Origin: an uncultured Flavobacterium sp.
Lineage (GTDB): Bacteria; Bacteroidota; Bacteroidia; Flavobacteriales; Flavobacteriaceae
DNA: 64,000 nucleotides
Direction: 5' to 3'
Assembly: GCF_943913405.1 (NCBI RefSeq)
Contig: NZ_CALTYA010000004.1
Coordinates: forward strand, 62,001 to 126,000
The notes beneath the pieces were generated by a model that did no database searches, was not told the DNA's origin, and worked only from the letters and a program-made list of their open reading frames with translations. The position numbers were made by a program, and so were the translations under genes. Below are positions 28,164-36,043 of this stretch, in pieces. How positions within the stretch are numbered: position 1 is the stretch's first letter; the number at the start of each line of letters is the position of its first letter.

Positions 28164-28553
28164 TTATAAATTAGCCTTAATACTTGCAGCCAATTCTTCA
28201 AATTCTTCTTTTGTCAATTTCACTTTATTCTGGAAACGCATTTCATCCATTTCATTTAACGGAATCAAGTGTACGTGCGCATGCGGAACTTCCAAGCCAA
28301 TAACAGCCATTCCAACTCTCTTGCATGAAACTGTTTTTTCTAAAGCCTTTGAAACTTTTCTGGAAAATTTAAGCAATCCTAAATACTGCTCTTCTTCCAT
28401 GTCAAAAATCTTGTCAATTTCTTGTTTTGGAATACAAAGCGTATGCCCTTTTGCATTCGGATTTACATCCAAAAAAGCGAGGTAATTTTCGTCTTCCGTG
28501 ATTTTATATGCAGGAATTTCTCCGTTGATTATTTTTGTAAATATTGAACTCAT
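28164..28553 (-). CDS. HIT family protein
   Basis: 129 residues. Histidine triad HAHVHLIPL near residue 97, plus IFTKIINGEIPAYKI and FLDVNPNAKGHTLCIPK. HIT proteins of this Hint type hydrolyse purine phosphoramidates such as AMP-lysine. It follows greA by 18 bases on the same strand, presumably in one operon. Confidence 0.92.
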   Translation of the reverse strand: MSSIFTKIINGEIPAYKITEDENYLAFLDVNPNAKGHTLCIPKQEIDKIFDMEEEQYLGLLKFSRKVSKALEKTVSCKRVGMAVIGLEVPHAHVHLIPLNEMDEMRFQNKVKLTKEEFEELAASIKANL

Positions 28554-28571
28554 TATATTACTTAGATTTAA

Positions 28572-29048
28572 TTAATCTCTAGAAATTTCTAATACTTCAA
28601 ATTTCAAAACACCATTCGGAACTGTAATTTCAGCCACTTCACCAACAGATTTCCCAAGCAAACCTTTCCCGATAGGAGAAGTTACAGAGATTTTTCCTGT
28701 TTTTAAATCAGCTTCACTTTCTGCAACCAAAGTATAAGTCATTTCCATGCCATTTGTTTGGTTTTTAATTTTCACTTTTGACAAAACCAAAGCTTTCGAC
28801 AAATCCAATTGCGATTCGTCAATCAAGCGTGCATTTGCATATACTTCTTCTAATTTAGAAATTCTCATCTCTAACAATCCTTGCGCTTCTTTTGCTGCGT
28901 CATATTCTGCATTTTCAGACAAATCGCCTTTGTCTCTTGCATCTGCAATATCTTGTGAAGCCTTTGGTCGATCAATATTTTTTAAATGATCAAGCTCTTC
29001 TTTTAATTTTTTTAATCCTTCCGCGGTATAGTAAGATACGTTACTCAT
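28572..29048 (-). CDS. greA: Transcription elongation factor GreA
   Basis: 158 residues, the usual GreA length. N-terminal coiled coil (GLKKLKEELDHLKNIDRPKASQ) with the catalytic tip acidic residues ARDKGDLSENAEYDAAKE, and C-terminal FKBP-like domain (SPIGKGLLGKSVGEVAEI). GreA promotes cleavage of backtracked RNA by RNA polymerase. A terminator-like hairpin sits in its short leader, directly after a TATCTTTG -7 element. Confidence 0.96.
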   Translation of the reverse strand: MSNVSYYTAEGLKKLKEELDHLKNIDRPKASQDIADARDKGDLSENAEYDAAKEAQGLLEMRISKLEEVYANARLIDESQLDLSKALVLSKVKIKNQTNGMEMTYTLVAESEADLKTGKISVTSPIGKGLLGKSVGEVAEITVPNGVLKFEVLEISRD

Positions 29049-29071
29049 AATTTTATCGTTTATATAAATAG

Positions 29072-29098
29072 AAAAAATCCCATCACGACGGGATTTCT
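29072..29098 (-). promoter_or_regulatory. Terminator-like hairpin in the greA leader
   Basis: On the minus strand AAATCCC-gtcgtgat-GGGATTT followed by more T, about 25 bases before the greA start. It begins right where transcription would start from the -7 element at 29104-29111. Confidence 0.6.
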
Positions 29099-29103
29099 TT
29101 CCA

Positions 29104-29111
29104 CAAAGATA
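29104..29111 (-). promoter_or_regulatory. Candidate -7 element of greA
   Basis: TATCTTTG on the minus strand fits TAnnTTTG; the -33 position 19 bases upstream reads TTTA, one base off consensus. Confidence 0.5.
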
Positions 29112-29135
29112 CTATTTTTTAGTTCAGTTTAAATT

Positions 29136-29152
29136 TATACGAGACTCGTATA
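29136..29152. promoter_or_regulatory. Perfect 17-base palindrome in the greA / lipoprotein divergent promoter
   Basis: TATACGAG-A-CTCGTATA, a perfect 8-bp dyad with one central base. It lies upstream of the greA -7 element and over the -33 region of the plus-strand TAAATTTG (29173-29180) of the lipoprotein gene, an operator-like position. Confidence 0.6.
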
Positions 29153-29196
29153 CAAACCAAAGTTAATTAAATTAAATTTGCTAATGCAAATTACAC

Positions 29197-29637
29197 ATGA
29201 AATTTTTACAAATGAAAAAGTTATTCGCTCTTTTTGTTGCAGTTATCGCAATTTCTGGATGTTCTAAAGAAGAACGCAGAAGAAACACAAACCCTTATAT
29301 CCCTAGTTATTCTTTTAGCGTTGAATTAAACTTAAATCTGCCACTTTATAGCGATTTGCGCTATGTAAATGGTACAAAATATATCAATTTGAGTGGTGCC
29401 GGCTTAAACGGAATCATTGTTTTCAATACTGACGGCAATAATTATACAGCTTTTGAGGCAACCTGCCCAAATCAAATTCCATCTACTTGTTCGCGTCTAG
29501 AAATCGAAGGACTTTATGCCGTTTGCCCATGCGATAATGTAAAATACAGCCTTATCGACGGATATGGTCCAGCAGAATGGCCAATGCTAGCGTATCGCGT
29601 TGAAAAAAGAGGCGATATTTTGAGGATTTATAATTAA
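29197..29637 (+). CDS. Rieske-like lipoprotein lacking the histidine ligands
   Basis: 146 residues (or 141 from the ATG at 29212, MKKLFALFV, equally plausible). Signal peptide with lipobox AISGC, then a KEE acidic stretch. The core matches a small Rieske-like beta fold: LNGIIVFNTDGNNYTAFEATCPN ... YAVCPCDNVKYSLIDGYG. In a true Rieske centre the pattern is C-x-H...C-x2-H; here it is CPN...CPCD with no histidines at those places, so a classic 2Fe-2S site cannot form. Two or three cysteines remain and might form a disulfide. Its promoter shares the palindrome with greA. Confidence 0.7.
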   Translation: MKFLQMKKLFALFVAVIAISGCSKEERRRNTNPYIPSYSFSVELNLNLPLYSDLRYVNGTKYINLSGAGLNGIIVFNTDGNNYTAFEATCPNQIPSTCSRLEIEGLYAVCPCDNVKYSLIDGYGPAEWPMLAYRVEKRGDILRIYN

Positions 29638-29648
29638 TTACAACCTAA

Positions 29649-29678
29649 AAAGCCTGACAAAAAATCTTGCCAGGCTTT
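29649..29678 (-). terminator. Terminator of the TonB-dependent receptor gene
   Basis: AAAGCCTG / CAGGCTTT stem; the T-run follows on the minus-strand side, about 25 bases after the receptor stop codon. It may also stop the lipoprotein gene on the other strand. Confidence 0.7.
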
Positions 29679-29700
29679 CGGGAAATTATAAAAACTAACT

Positions 29701-31899
29701 CTAAAATTTCAAGGTCAATCCTGCTAAGAAATTGATTCCGGCTTGTGGAAAATACACAAGATATCCACCGCCATAATCAGCTCCGTTAGAAACATATTCA
29801 TAATCAAAGACATTGTTTACCAAACCAGTAAGAATGATTGATTTGAAGATGCTTTTTGTTTTTATTTCATAAACCAAGTTGATGTCGTTCACAAAATAAC
29901 TTTCTAATTTTGCCGCTTTATCATCTACATTGCTCATATATTGTTCTCCAACCAATTTTGTCAATAAAGACACTTGGAAATTCTGAAATGGCAAATACGT
30001 AAAAGCATTGCTAGCAATAAAATTAGGAGAAAAAGCAATATTTGTATCTCCTAAATTCTTCAATTCACCATCAACTTCTGAATAGAAATCGATATTTTTA
30101 TTTGTACTCAAAGCTAAATTCGGACGAAAAAGAACTTTGTCATTTACAGAAACTGTTGCGTCAATTTCCAAACCTAATCTATAACTGTCACCAGAATTCG
30201 TGTAAACTGGCGCTCCAACGTCATTAAGCGCTCCGGTCAAAACCAATTGGTCTTTGTAGCGCATGTAAAATCCGTTGACGTTAAGCTTCACTTTTGGCGA
30301 AGCATATCTCCATCCTAATTCAAAATCATTCAATCTTTCTGACTTGAAACTTCCGTTTTCATAATCGTCTCTTCTTGGCTCTCTGTTTGCAACAGCATAA
30401 GAAAAGTAAATATTATTCTTATCATTAACCGTAAAAGTCAAACCTGCTTTTGGATTAAAAAATTCGAAAGTATCATCAACAAGTCCTGTGTCTTCGCCGT
30501 TTGCTTTGTAGTTCACAGTTCTATATTGCAAATCTCCGAACAAGCTCAATTTATCTAAAATTTGATAATTTGCCTTTGCAAAAACATTCAAATCAGTTTT
30601 TGTAGAAGCGTCATCATAATATTTATCACCCAATTCTGAATCGCCGGCATTTCTTGCCCAAATTACTTTCCCAAAGTGGTCGCCTTCATATTTATTCCAG
30701 CCACCGCCAACAATTACATTCCATTTGTCTTTTTTGTAAGTTGATGAAAAAGTAGCGCCGTAGAAATCATTTACCAACCATTTTTGCCTGATTAAATCAG
30801 TCAGCGTCAAGTTTCCATCTTCGTCTAGTTCCGTCGGATTAATCCCTAAATAATCGCTTGCAGTGTCATTTTCTTTGTAATTTTCATAAAAACCTTCTCC
30901 TTTTGTATAATGAAAAGCCAAGTTGGTATTCCAGTTTTCGCTCCATTTTTCACTCCAGTGCAATTGGTAATGATCCTGCGTATAATTATCAGTTTCATTA
31001 TCATAAAAACGAGTATTTCCATCAGCATCCGTGAACATTCCAGAAGGATTAAAACGGCGATCTTTGTCTAGCATTTCTTTGTCGATACCATTCCAAGCTT
31101 GATATGTTTGCTCTTTTCCTCCAAAAACCAATGCTTTGATCAGCGTATTTTTATTGACATAAGTTCCTTGTAAAAAGTAAGATTTCATATCAGAAAAAGC
31201 ACGGTCGATATAACCGTCAGATTTGATATTAGAAAGTCTTCCAGCCAGTTCAAAATGGTCGTTCATTAAGCCAGTGCTGAATTTTACCGTATGTTTTCTA
31301 GAATTAAAACTTCCGAAGGAATTTGAAATTTCAGCATTTGCTTTGTTTGCATATGCATCTGTAAGCAAATTTAAGCTGGCGCCAAAAGCAGCAGCACCAT
31401 TTGTGGAAGTCCCAACGCCGCGCTGCAATTGAATATTTTCAAGCGATGAGGCAAAATCAGGCATGTTAACCCAAAAAGTCCCTTGTGATTCAGAATCGTT
31501 GTATGGAATTCCATTTACCGTCACGTTGACGCGCGTCGCATCGGCACCTCTTACTCGAATACTGCTGTAACCGATTCCGTTTCCAGCATCTGTAGTAGTC
31601 ACGACTGAAGGCAGATAATTTAAAAGCGAAGGAATATCTTGCCCTAAATTTCTCGACTGCAATTCTTTTTTGCTGACATTGCTAAAAGTCACCGGAGTTT
31701 GGGCTGTAACACGAACTGCAGCAACCAAAACCTCATCAAGATTAGTAGTTTTTGTAGTGTCTACAATGGTTTGTTCTTGGGCAAAAAGGGAAACTGATGA
31801 AAAAATCGCCAAGGCTAAAGCAGATTTTGCATGGCGAAATCCTGATTTCTCAGGAAGAATCTCTTTTGCAGAGCGTTGTTTTTTGAATAAAGTTTTCAT
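29701..31899 (-). CDS. TonB-dependent outer-membrane receptor, probable thiamine receptor
   Basis: 732 residues. A long N-region signal peptide ends SVSLFAQ; then a TonB box (LDEVLVAAVRV), plug domain (QDIPSLLNYLPSVVTTTDAG, SSIRVRGADATRVNVTVNGIPYND) and a 22-strand barrel ending NFLAGLTLKF. No CarboxypepD-like N-terminal extension or SusD partner is present, so it is of the metal/vitamin type rather than glycan type. A TPP riboswitch stands 110 bases in front, which in Bacteroidota commonly controls a thiamine-uptake receptor; the thiamine substrate is inferred from that. Confidence 0.88.
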   Translation of the reverse strand: MKTLFKKQRSAKEILPEKSGFRHAKSALALAIFSSVSLFAQEQTIVDTTKTTNLDEVLVAAVRVTAQTPVTFSNVSKKELQSRNLGQDIPSLLNYLPSVVTTTDAGNGIGYSSIRVRGADATRVNVTVNGIPYNDSESQGTFWVNMPDFASSLENIQLQRGVGTSTNGAAAFGASLNLLTDAYANKANAEISNSFGSFNSRKHTVKFSTGLMNDHFELAGRLSNIKSDGYIDRAFSDMKSYFLQGTYVNKNTLIKALVFGGKEQTYQAWNGIDKEMLDKDRRFNPSGMFTDADGNTRFYDNETDNYTQDHYQLHWSEKWSENWNTNLAFHYTKGEGFYENYKENDTASDYLGINPTELDEDGNLTLTDLIRQKWLVNDFYGATFSSTYKKDKWNVIVGGGWNKYEGDHFGKVIWARNAGDSELGDKYYDDASTKTDLNVFAKANYQILDKLSLFGDLQYRTVNYKANGEDTGLVDDTFEFFNPKAGLTFTVNDKNNIYFSYAVANREPRRDDYENGSFKSERLNDFELGWRYASPKVKLNVNGFYMRYKDQLVLTGALNDVGAPVYTNSGDSYRLGLEIDATVSVNDKVLFRPNLALSTNKNIDFYSEVDGELKNLGDTNIAFSPNFIASNAFTYLPFQNFQVSLLTKLVGEQYMSNVDDKAAKLESYFVNDINLVYEIKTKSIFKSIILTGLVNNVFDYEYVSNGADYGGGYLVYFPQAGINFLAGLTLKF

Positions 31900-31927
31900 T
31901 CGTAAAATGTTTACGAATAAAAGGGGT
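31898..31927 (-). promoter_or_regulatory. Start-codon hairpin and anti-aptamer segment of the TonB receptor mRNA
   Basis: A perfect 9-bp stem ATTCGTAAA-cat-TTTACGAAT (31898-31918) pairs the first two bases of the start codon. Next to it (31920-31927) the mRNA reads ACCCCTTT, an exact complement of the AAAGGGGT in the riboswitch (32069-32076). Together they could be the expression platform. Confidence 0.55.
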
Positions 31928-32008
31928 AATTATTCTGTTTGTTAAAAATTAAAATGATGGTTTTATGGCAAAATTAAAGCGTGCACACTTCAAATTTTGT
32001 CATTTTTT

Positions 32009-32086
32009 CCCTTGGCAGCATTACCCGCCCAGGTTCTTTGGGTATAATCTCAGCTCGTTATTTAGAGCACCCCTTTGAGACGGGGC
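32009..32086 (-). promoter_or_regulatory. TPP (THI-box) riboswitch
   Basis: On the minus strand the conserved TPP aptamer blocks occur in order: AAAGGGGTGC, GCTGAGATTATACCC, GAACCTGGGCGGGTAATGC, CCAAGGGA. The pyrimidine-sensing GCTGAGA and the pyrophosphate-sensing CGGGTAATGC are both intact. It controls the TonB-dependent receptor downstream. Confidence 0.93.
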
Positions 32087-32093
32087 AAAACTA
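32086..32093 (-). promoter_or_regulatory. Candidate -7 element ahead of the TPP riboswitch
   Basis: TAGTTTTG on the minus strand; the -33 position 19 bases upstream is TTTA. Transcription would start just at the 5' edge of the aptamer. Confidence 0.5.
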
Positions 32094-32126
32094 CTTATAA
32101 ATTATGAATTAATAAATTATAAATTC

Positions 32127-32528
32127 TTAAAAATCTGGTTTTCGTCGGTTTTCCTTTTTCTCTGAGAGATTTCTTTTATTTTGGATTCTCTTTTTGATCA
32201 CTGATTTCGGAACCTTTGTAGCTTTTCTTTCTTTCGGAATAATTAAATTTTGCCTGATTATTTGCAGAAACCTTTTGATGACAATTTCTTTGTTTTTTAA
32301 CTGGCTTCGGTCTTCATCACAGTTTAAAATCAAGATTTTGTCATTGGTCAATCTTGGTTCTAAGTTTTGTTCAAGCAGTAATTTTTCATCATCTGACAAA
32401 GCTTTAGAATTCATTAAGTCAAAAGACAAAACTACTTTTGAAGAAACTTTGTTTACGTTTTGACCTCCGGCCCCACTGCTTCTGACGGCTTTAAAACTTA
32501 ATTCTGATATTATTTTTTCTGCTTCCAA
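32127..32528 (-). CDS. arfB: Alternative ribosome-rescue factor ArfB (peptidyl-tRNA hydrolase)
   Basis: 133 residues. The class I release-factor catalytic loop RSSGAGGQNVNKVSSKV contains the GGQ tripeptide, and a basic C-terminal tail (KKRIQNKRNLSEKKENRRKPDF region) fits the mRNA entry channel of stalled ribosomes. There are no codon-recognition domains, so it is ArfB/YaeJ rather than RF1 or RF2. It starts 2 bases after the ATPase-DUF4301 stop codon, in the same minus-strand operon. Confidence 0.92.
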   Translation of the reverse strand: MEAEKIISELSFKAVRSSGAGGQNVNKVSSKVVLSFDLMNSKALSDDEKLLLEQNLEPRLTNDKILILNCDEDRSQLKNKEIVIKRFLQIIRQNLIIPKERKATKVPKSVIKKRIQNKRNLSEKKENRRKPDF

Positions 32529-32530
32529 AA

Positions 32531-34645
32531 TTATTGTGGTTGGTGTGCCGGTTTTAATAAATCATTCACCGTTTTCACCGGATTGAAGGTAATTAAGGGA
32601 ACTTCGACAAAAATCGTAATCCAATTTGCCATCGCGCCATTCCATAATCCTGGTAATTCATAGGCAATTAATTCTTTTCCGTTTTTATTTTTCTCTACTA
32701 AAAAACCGCTGTTTTGATCAACAAATTGTGAAAGATCAAACTTTTGGCTTTGGTAATTTTTCGTACCGCAAATCAAATCAACCGGATTAAAATGTGTGGA
32801 TTTTGATAAAATTTTCGCTTGTTCAGCATTTGAAAGATCAACTTGCGACGATTCTACAATTTGCAGCGAAAGATTTCCTTTGCAATCTCTTACCCAAAAC
32901 GGTCCTCCGCCAGGCTCTCCCTCATTTTTCACCATCCCACAAACGCGAATCGGACGATTCAATAATTCTTGCAAATATTCAATCTTGCTTTCCTTTGTAT
33001 ATTTTTGAAAATCAGAGCTAATATTCGTCTGTAGTCTCGTCTTTATGAAATCTACAACTTCATCAACTATTTCTTTTTTGACATTTTCCTGAGACAGATT
33101 TCTTAGGAAATTGAAAATCTTTTCTTGGTATTCTAATAAAATTCCAGCCAATGCCTTTTTATACAAAGCAATTGTTTGGATATGATTCTGGATGACGTTG
33201 TCAATATTTTTTATGAAGATAATATCCGCATTCAAATCATTCAAATTCTCAATCAGCGCACCATGCCCGCCTGGACGGAAAAACAATTTTCCATCCTCAT
33301 CCCGAAAAGCATTATTATCTAAAGTCGCTGATAAAGTATCAGTCGATTTATGCTGATAAGAATAATTGATATTGATTTTTGTTGCCGATTTTGTCTCGAC
33401 TTTTTCTTTTACTTCATTAATTATCTTTTCGAAAGCTGTTCTATGTTCTTCAGAAATCGTGAAGTGAAGATGCGAAATTCCGTTGGAAGAAGCGTAAGAA
33501 GCGCTTTCGTTCAAATGTTCCTCGATTGGCGTCGCGATATGATCTGAATACCAATGAAAAGGCAGAATTCCCTTTGGCTTGCAGGCATAATTAAAATGTT
33601 GCGAAGAAAGCAAAGCCTTTACGAATAAATAAATTTTGCCGCTCTTTGACTGCGCTTCATAATCGTCAAAATGCTTTTTTACATAATCCAAAACCTCTTC
33701 ATAAAAAGGAAATTTTTCAATACCGATTTGAAAAACAGTCATTGAGTTTGCATTTTTTCTATTTATATAGGCATTTAAAGTCTCTTCCGTTACTTTAAAA
33801 TCATGCAAAAATTCATTTAAAAACTTAAACATTCTGCTCGCAGCGCCTGAGGCCGGAACAAATTTCTGAAGTTTTAAATTGTCTTTTTTAGAGTCAAATA
33901 AGTTGGAATAATAAGTTGCTTCGTCTTCGGAAAGAGGTAAAATTCCGTTTTGAATGGAAGCTGGTTTTTCTAATATCGTCTTTGGAATACCGCGCTTAAA
34001 AATGTCCAAATGCTTTTCTACAGATTCAATAGAAACGTTATGTTCCACCATTTGTACAAAATCATACGAAGTGAAACCTAAGCTTTTTGCCTTAACCAAA
34101 TCTTCCGTAAATTGAATTGCTTTTTCCAGTCTTTCTTCCTGATTTCCTGAGATTTTTATATAAGGTTTGTTATTTTCAATCAACGCCTCTTCAAATTTTT
34201 GAATCAGCATTTCTCTTTCCTCTGGTTTGTCACGAAGATCATCTTTTTCAAAAGGAACATCGATATCCGTCAGGAAAAACAGATCATATTTATGTTTTCT
34301 AGCGGCTTTATCCAAACTAGAATCACAAAAACCATAGTAGATTTCAGAAAAAACTTTAGTGCACATTAAATTCGTGTCGCAAAAAAGAAATTTATTTGCA
34401 GATTTCAGCGCTTTATTTTCAAGTTTTACTTGCCCGATTGCAATGGGAAGCAAATCTTCAGGAGCACAAATAGCTTGAGAATCATCCCATTTTTTTTGCA
34501 GATAATCACGCGCAAATTCTTCAATCCAAGTGGTTTGAAAATGTTGCGCTAGTTGTTTTGCTAAAGTTGTTTTTCCAGTAGATTCTGGTCCATACAACGC
34601 TATTTTAATTATATCTGTTGGTTGTTGCTTAAGATTTTCCTCCAT
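32531..34645 (-). CDS. NadR-like P-loop ATPase fused to a DUF4301 domain
   Basis: 704 residues in two parts. Residues 10-190 are a NadR C-terminal-type kinase (Walker A YGPESTGKTTLAKQLA; EEFARDYL; FLTDIDVPFEKDDLRD). Residues 200-700 are DUF4301, with KFVPASGAASRMFKFL and RPGGHGALIENLNDL, which resemble the nucleotide-binding and GGHG motifs of UDP-sugar pyrophosphorylases. The N-terminal part looks like a nucleoside kinase (ribosylnicotinamide kinase relative). Function of the whole is unknown. The gene overlaps the PnuC-type transporter gene by 37 bases, suggesting that the kinase traps the transported compound. Confidence 0.8.
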   Translation of the reverse strand: MEENLKQQPTDIIKIALYGPESTGKTTLAKQLAQHFQTTWIEEFARDYLQKKWDDSQAICAPEDLLPIAIGQVKLENKALKSANKFLFCDTNLMCTKVFSEIYYGFCDSSLDKAARKHKYDLFFLTDIDVPFEKDDLRDKPEEREMLIQKFEEALIENNKPYIKISGNQEERLEKAIQFTEDLVKAKSLGFTSYDFVQMVEHNVSIESVEKHLDIFKRGIPKTILEKPASIQNGILPLSEDEATYYSNLFDSKKDNLKLQKFVPASGAASRMFKFLNEFLHDFKVTEETLNAYINRKNANSMTVFQIGIEKFPFYEEVLDYVKKHFDDYEAQSKSGKIYLFVKALLSSQHFNYACKPKGILPFHWYSDHIATPIEEHLNESASYASSNGISHLHFTISEEHRTAFEKIINEVKEKVETKSATKININYSYQHKSTDTLSATLDNNAFRDEDGKLFFRPGGHGALIENLNDLNADIIFIKNIDNVIQNHIQTIALYKKALAGILLEYQEKIFNFLRNLSQENVKKEIVDEVVDFIKTRLQTNISSDFQKYTKESKIEYLQELLNRPIRVCGMVKNEGEPGGGPFWVRDCKGNLSLQIVESSQVDLSNAEQAKILSKSTHFNPVDLICGTKNYQSQKFDLSQFVDQNSGFLVEKNKNGKELIAYELPGLWNGAMANWITIFVEVPLITFNPVKTVNDLLKPAHQPQ

Positions 34646-35229
34646 TCCAAGTAGGCTAATATTGCTAAAATTGTAAAAAACACATATTGCAACGATAGCA
34701 TCCCCAGACCTCTATATGCGTATAATGGAACTGCAATTATATCTCCAATGATCCACAAAGTCCAATTTTCGATTTTTTTCAGCGCCATATACCACATTCC
34801 CGTAAAGAAAATCCCTGAAGTGACGATATCAATGTAATTTTCTGGAAGAATTTCCTTCCCAAATAAATGATAAATACAATATGTTACCACAATAGTAAGA
34901 AAAAATAGCAAGATTCCAATGATTTTTTGCGTAGTATTAGTTCTAGAAATCTTAATAACGTGTTCATCTTCTTTTATGCGCGACCAATTTACCCATCCAT
35001 AAATGCTCATTATTGAAAAGTAAACGTTTAAGGTCATGTCAGCAAAATACTCGGCTTTATATAGAAGATAGACTGTAATTATAGTGGCAATAATTCCGGT
35101 TGGATAAACTAAAATATTTTCTTTTTTGGCATAATAAACGCTTATGATTCCGAAGAAAAAGACAATCGCTTCCATGACAATATCAAAGGTCGTGGCATTT
35201 TTATAGGCATCTAAAAAAAAATCAATCAT
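34609..35229 (-). CDS. PnuC/PnuT-family vitamin transporter
   Basis: 206 residues with about seven hydrophobic segments. PnuC hallmarks: YPTGIIATIITVYLLYKAEYFADMTLN, YGWVNWSRIK, and the closing ENWTLWIIGDIIAVPLYAYRGL with the aromatic/Asn face of the substrate site. PnuC moves nicotinamide riboside and PnuT moves thiamine by facilitated diffusion, with phosphorylation trapping the substrate. The kinase-like next gene fits either; the nearby TPP-controlled receptor makes thiamine attractive. This gene itself is upstream of the riboswitch and is not controlled by it. Confidence 0.88.
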   Translation of the reverse strand: MIDFFLDAYKNATTFDIVMEAIVFFFGIISVYYAKKENILVYPTGIIATIITVYLLYKAEYFADMTLNVYFSIMSIYGWVNWSRIKEDEHVIKISRTNTTQKIIGILLFFLTIVVTYCIYHLFGKEILPENYIDIVTSGIFFTGMWYMALKKIENWTLWIIGDIIAVPLYAYRGLGMLSLQYVFFTILAILAYLEWRKILSNNQQI

Positions 35230-35959
35230 TTGGGGAAAGGTTTGGATTTGTAAAGAAATTTAGGTCGTTTTCAAAGGCCGTTCCGATAACAACCAAATCA
35301 GCGCCGGCGAAATAGGCATCTTGAATTTCTTGGATGGATTTTATGCCTCCGCCGACAATCAGAGGAATTTCGAGATTTTTTGAAACCAAGGAAATTGTTT
35401 CTAATGGAACGGGCAATTTTGCACCGCTTCCCGCTTCTAGGTAAATTAATTTATTTCCTAGAAATTCTCCTGCAATTGCCGTATCAACAGCGATTTCTGC
35501 ATTATGCCTTGGCAAGGGATTTGTTTTGCTTACTGAAGCAACCGCCGTCGGATTTCCGCTTTCAATCAAAATATAGCCTGTGGAAATAATTTCTACGTTT
35601 GATTTTTTTAGAATTGGCGCTGCTTTTACCTGATGCTCGATTAAAAAATCTGGGTTTCTACCTGAGATTAGTGAAAGGAATAAAATTCCGTCAGCGTGAA
35701 TTGAAATTTGCGATGGATTTCCTGGGAAAAGCACAATTGGAAGTTTTATTTCCTTTTTAAGCTTGAGAATTATTTCGTCAATCGTATTGTTTAAAACCAG
35801 ACTTCCGCCAATGAAAACATGCGTTGCAGGCGATTCGTTTATTTTAGAAATTAAACCGTCTATATTTTGCAAATCTACTTTGTCTGGATCGAGGAGAATA
35901 GCCAGAAGTTTCTCTTTTCTTAATTTTGATTGGAGTATTTTTTGGTAGATGTTTTGCAT
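35222..35959 (-). CDS. Geranylgeranylglyceryl phosphate synthase-like (PcrB/GGGPS group II)
   Basis: 245 residues forming a TIM barrel. Motifs: LLAILLDPDKVD (Mg/phosphate), THVFIGGSLVL, PIVLFPGNPSQIS (glycerol-phosphate contact), SGRNPDFLIEHQ, TGYILIESG, YLEAGSGA and PLIVGGGIKS with VIGTAFE for phosphate binding. It joins a polyprenyl diphosphate to sn-glycerol-1-phosphate. Such group II enzymes are known from Flavobacteria; the physiological lipid is unsettled. The gene overlaps the PnuC-type start by 8 bases. Confidence 0.92.
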   Translation of the reverse strand: MQNIYQKILQSKLRKEKLLAILLDPDKVDLQNIDGLISKINESPATHVFIGGSLVLNNTIDEIILKLKKEIKLPIVLFPGNPSQISIHADGILFLSLISGRNPDFLIEHQVKAAPILKKSNVEIISTGYILIESGNPTAVASVSKTNPLPRHNAEIAVDTAIAGEFLGNKLIYLEAGSGAKLPVPLETISLVSKNLEIPLIVGGGIKSIQEIQDAYFAGADLVVIGTAFENDLNFFTNPNLSPND

Positions 35960-35966
35960 TTTATAT

Positions 35967-36004
35967 CACAGAGTTCGCTAAGTTTTCACAAAGCTACGCA
36001 AAGA
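35967..36004. repeat. Degenerate GCAAAG-type intergenic repeat (left of the transferase)
   Basis: CACAGAGTTCGCTAAG, then CACAAAG and GCAAAG at short, regular spacing. Shares GTTCGCTAAG with GTTCACTAAG at 36744-36783. Confidence 0.55.
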
Positions 36005-36043
36005 AAATTTGATAATTTGGAATTTGAAGCCTGAGATTAAAAT

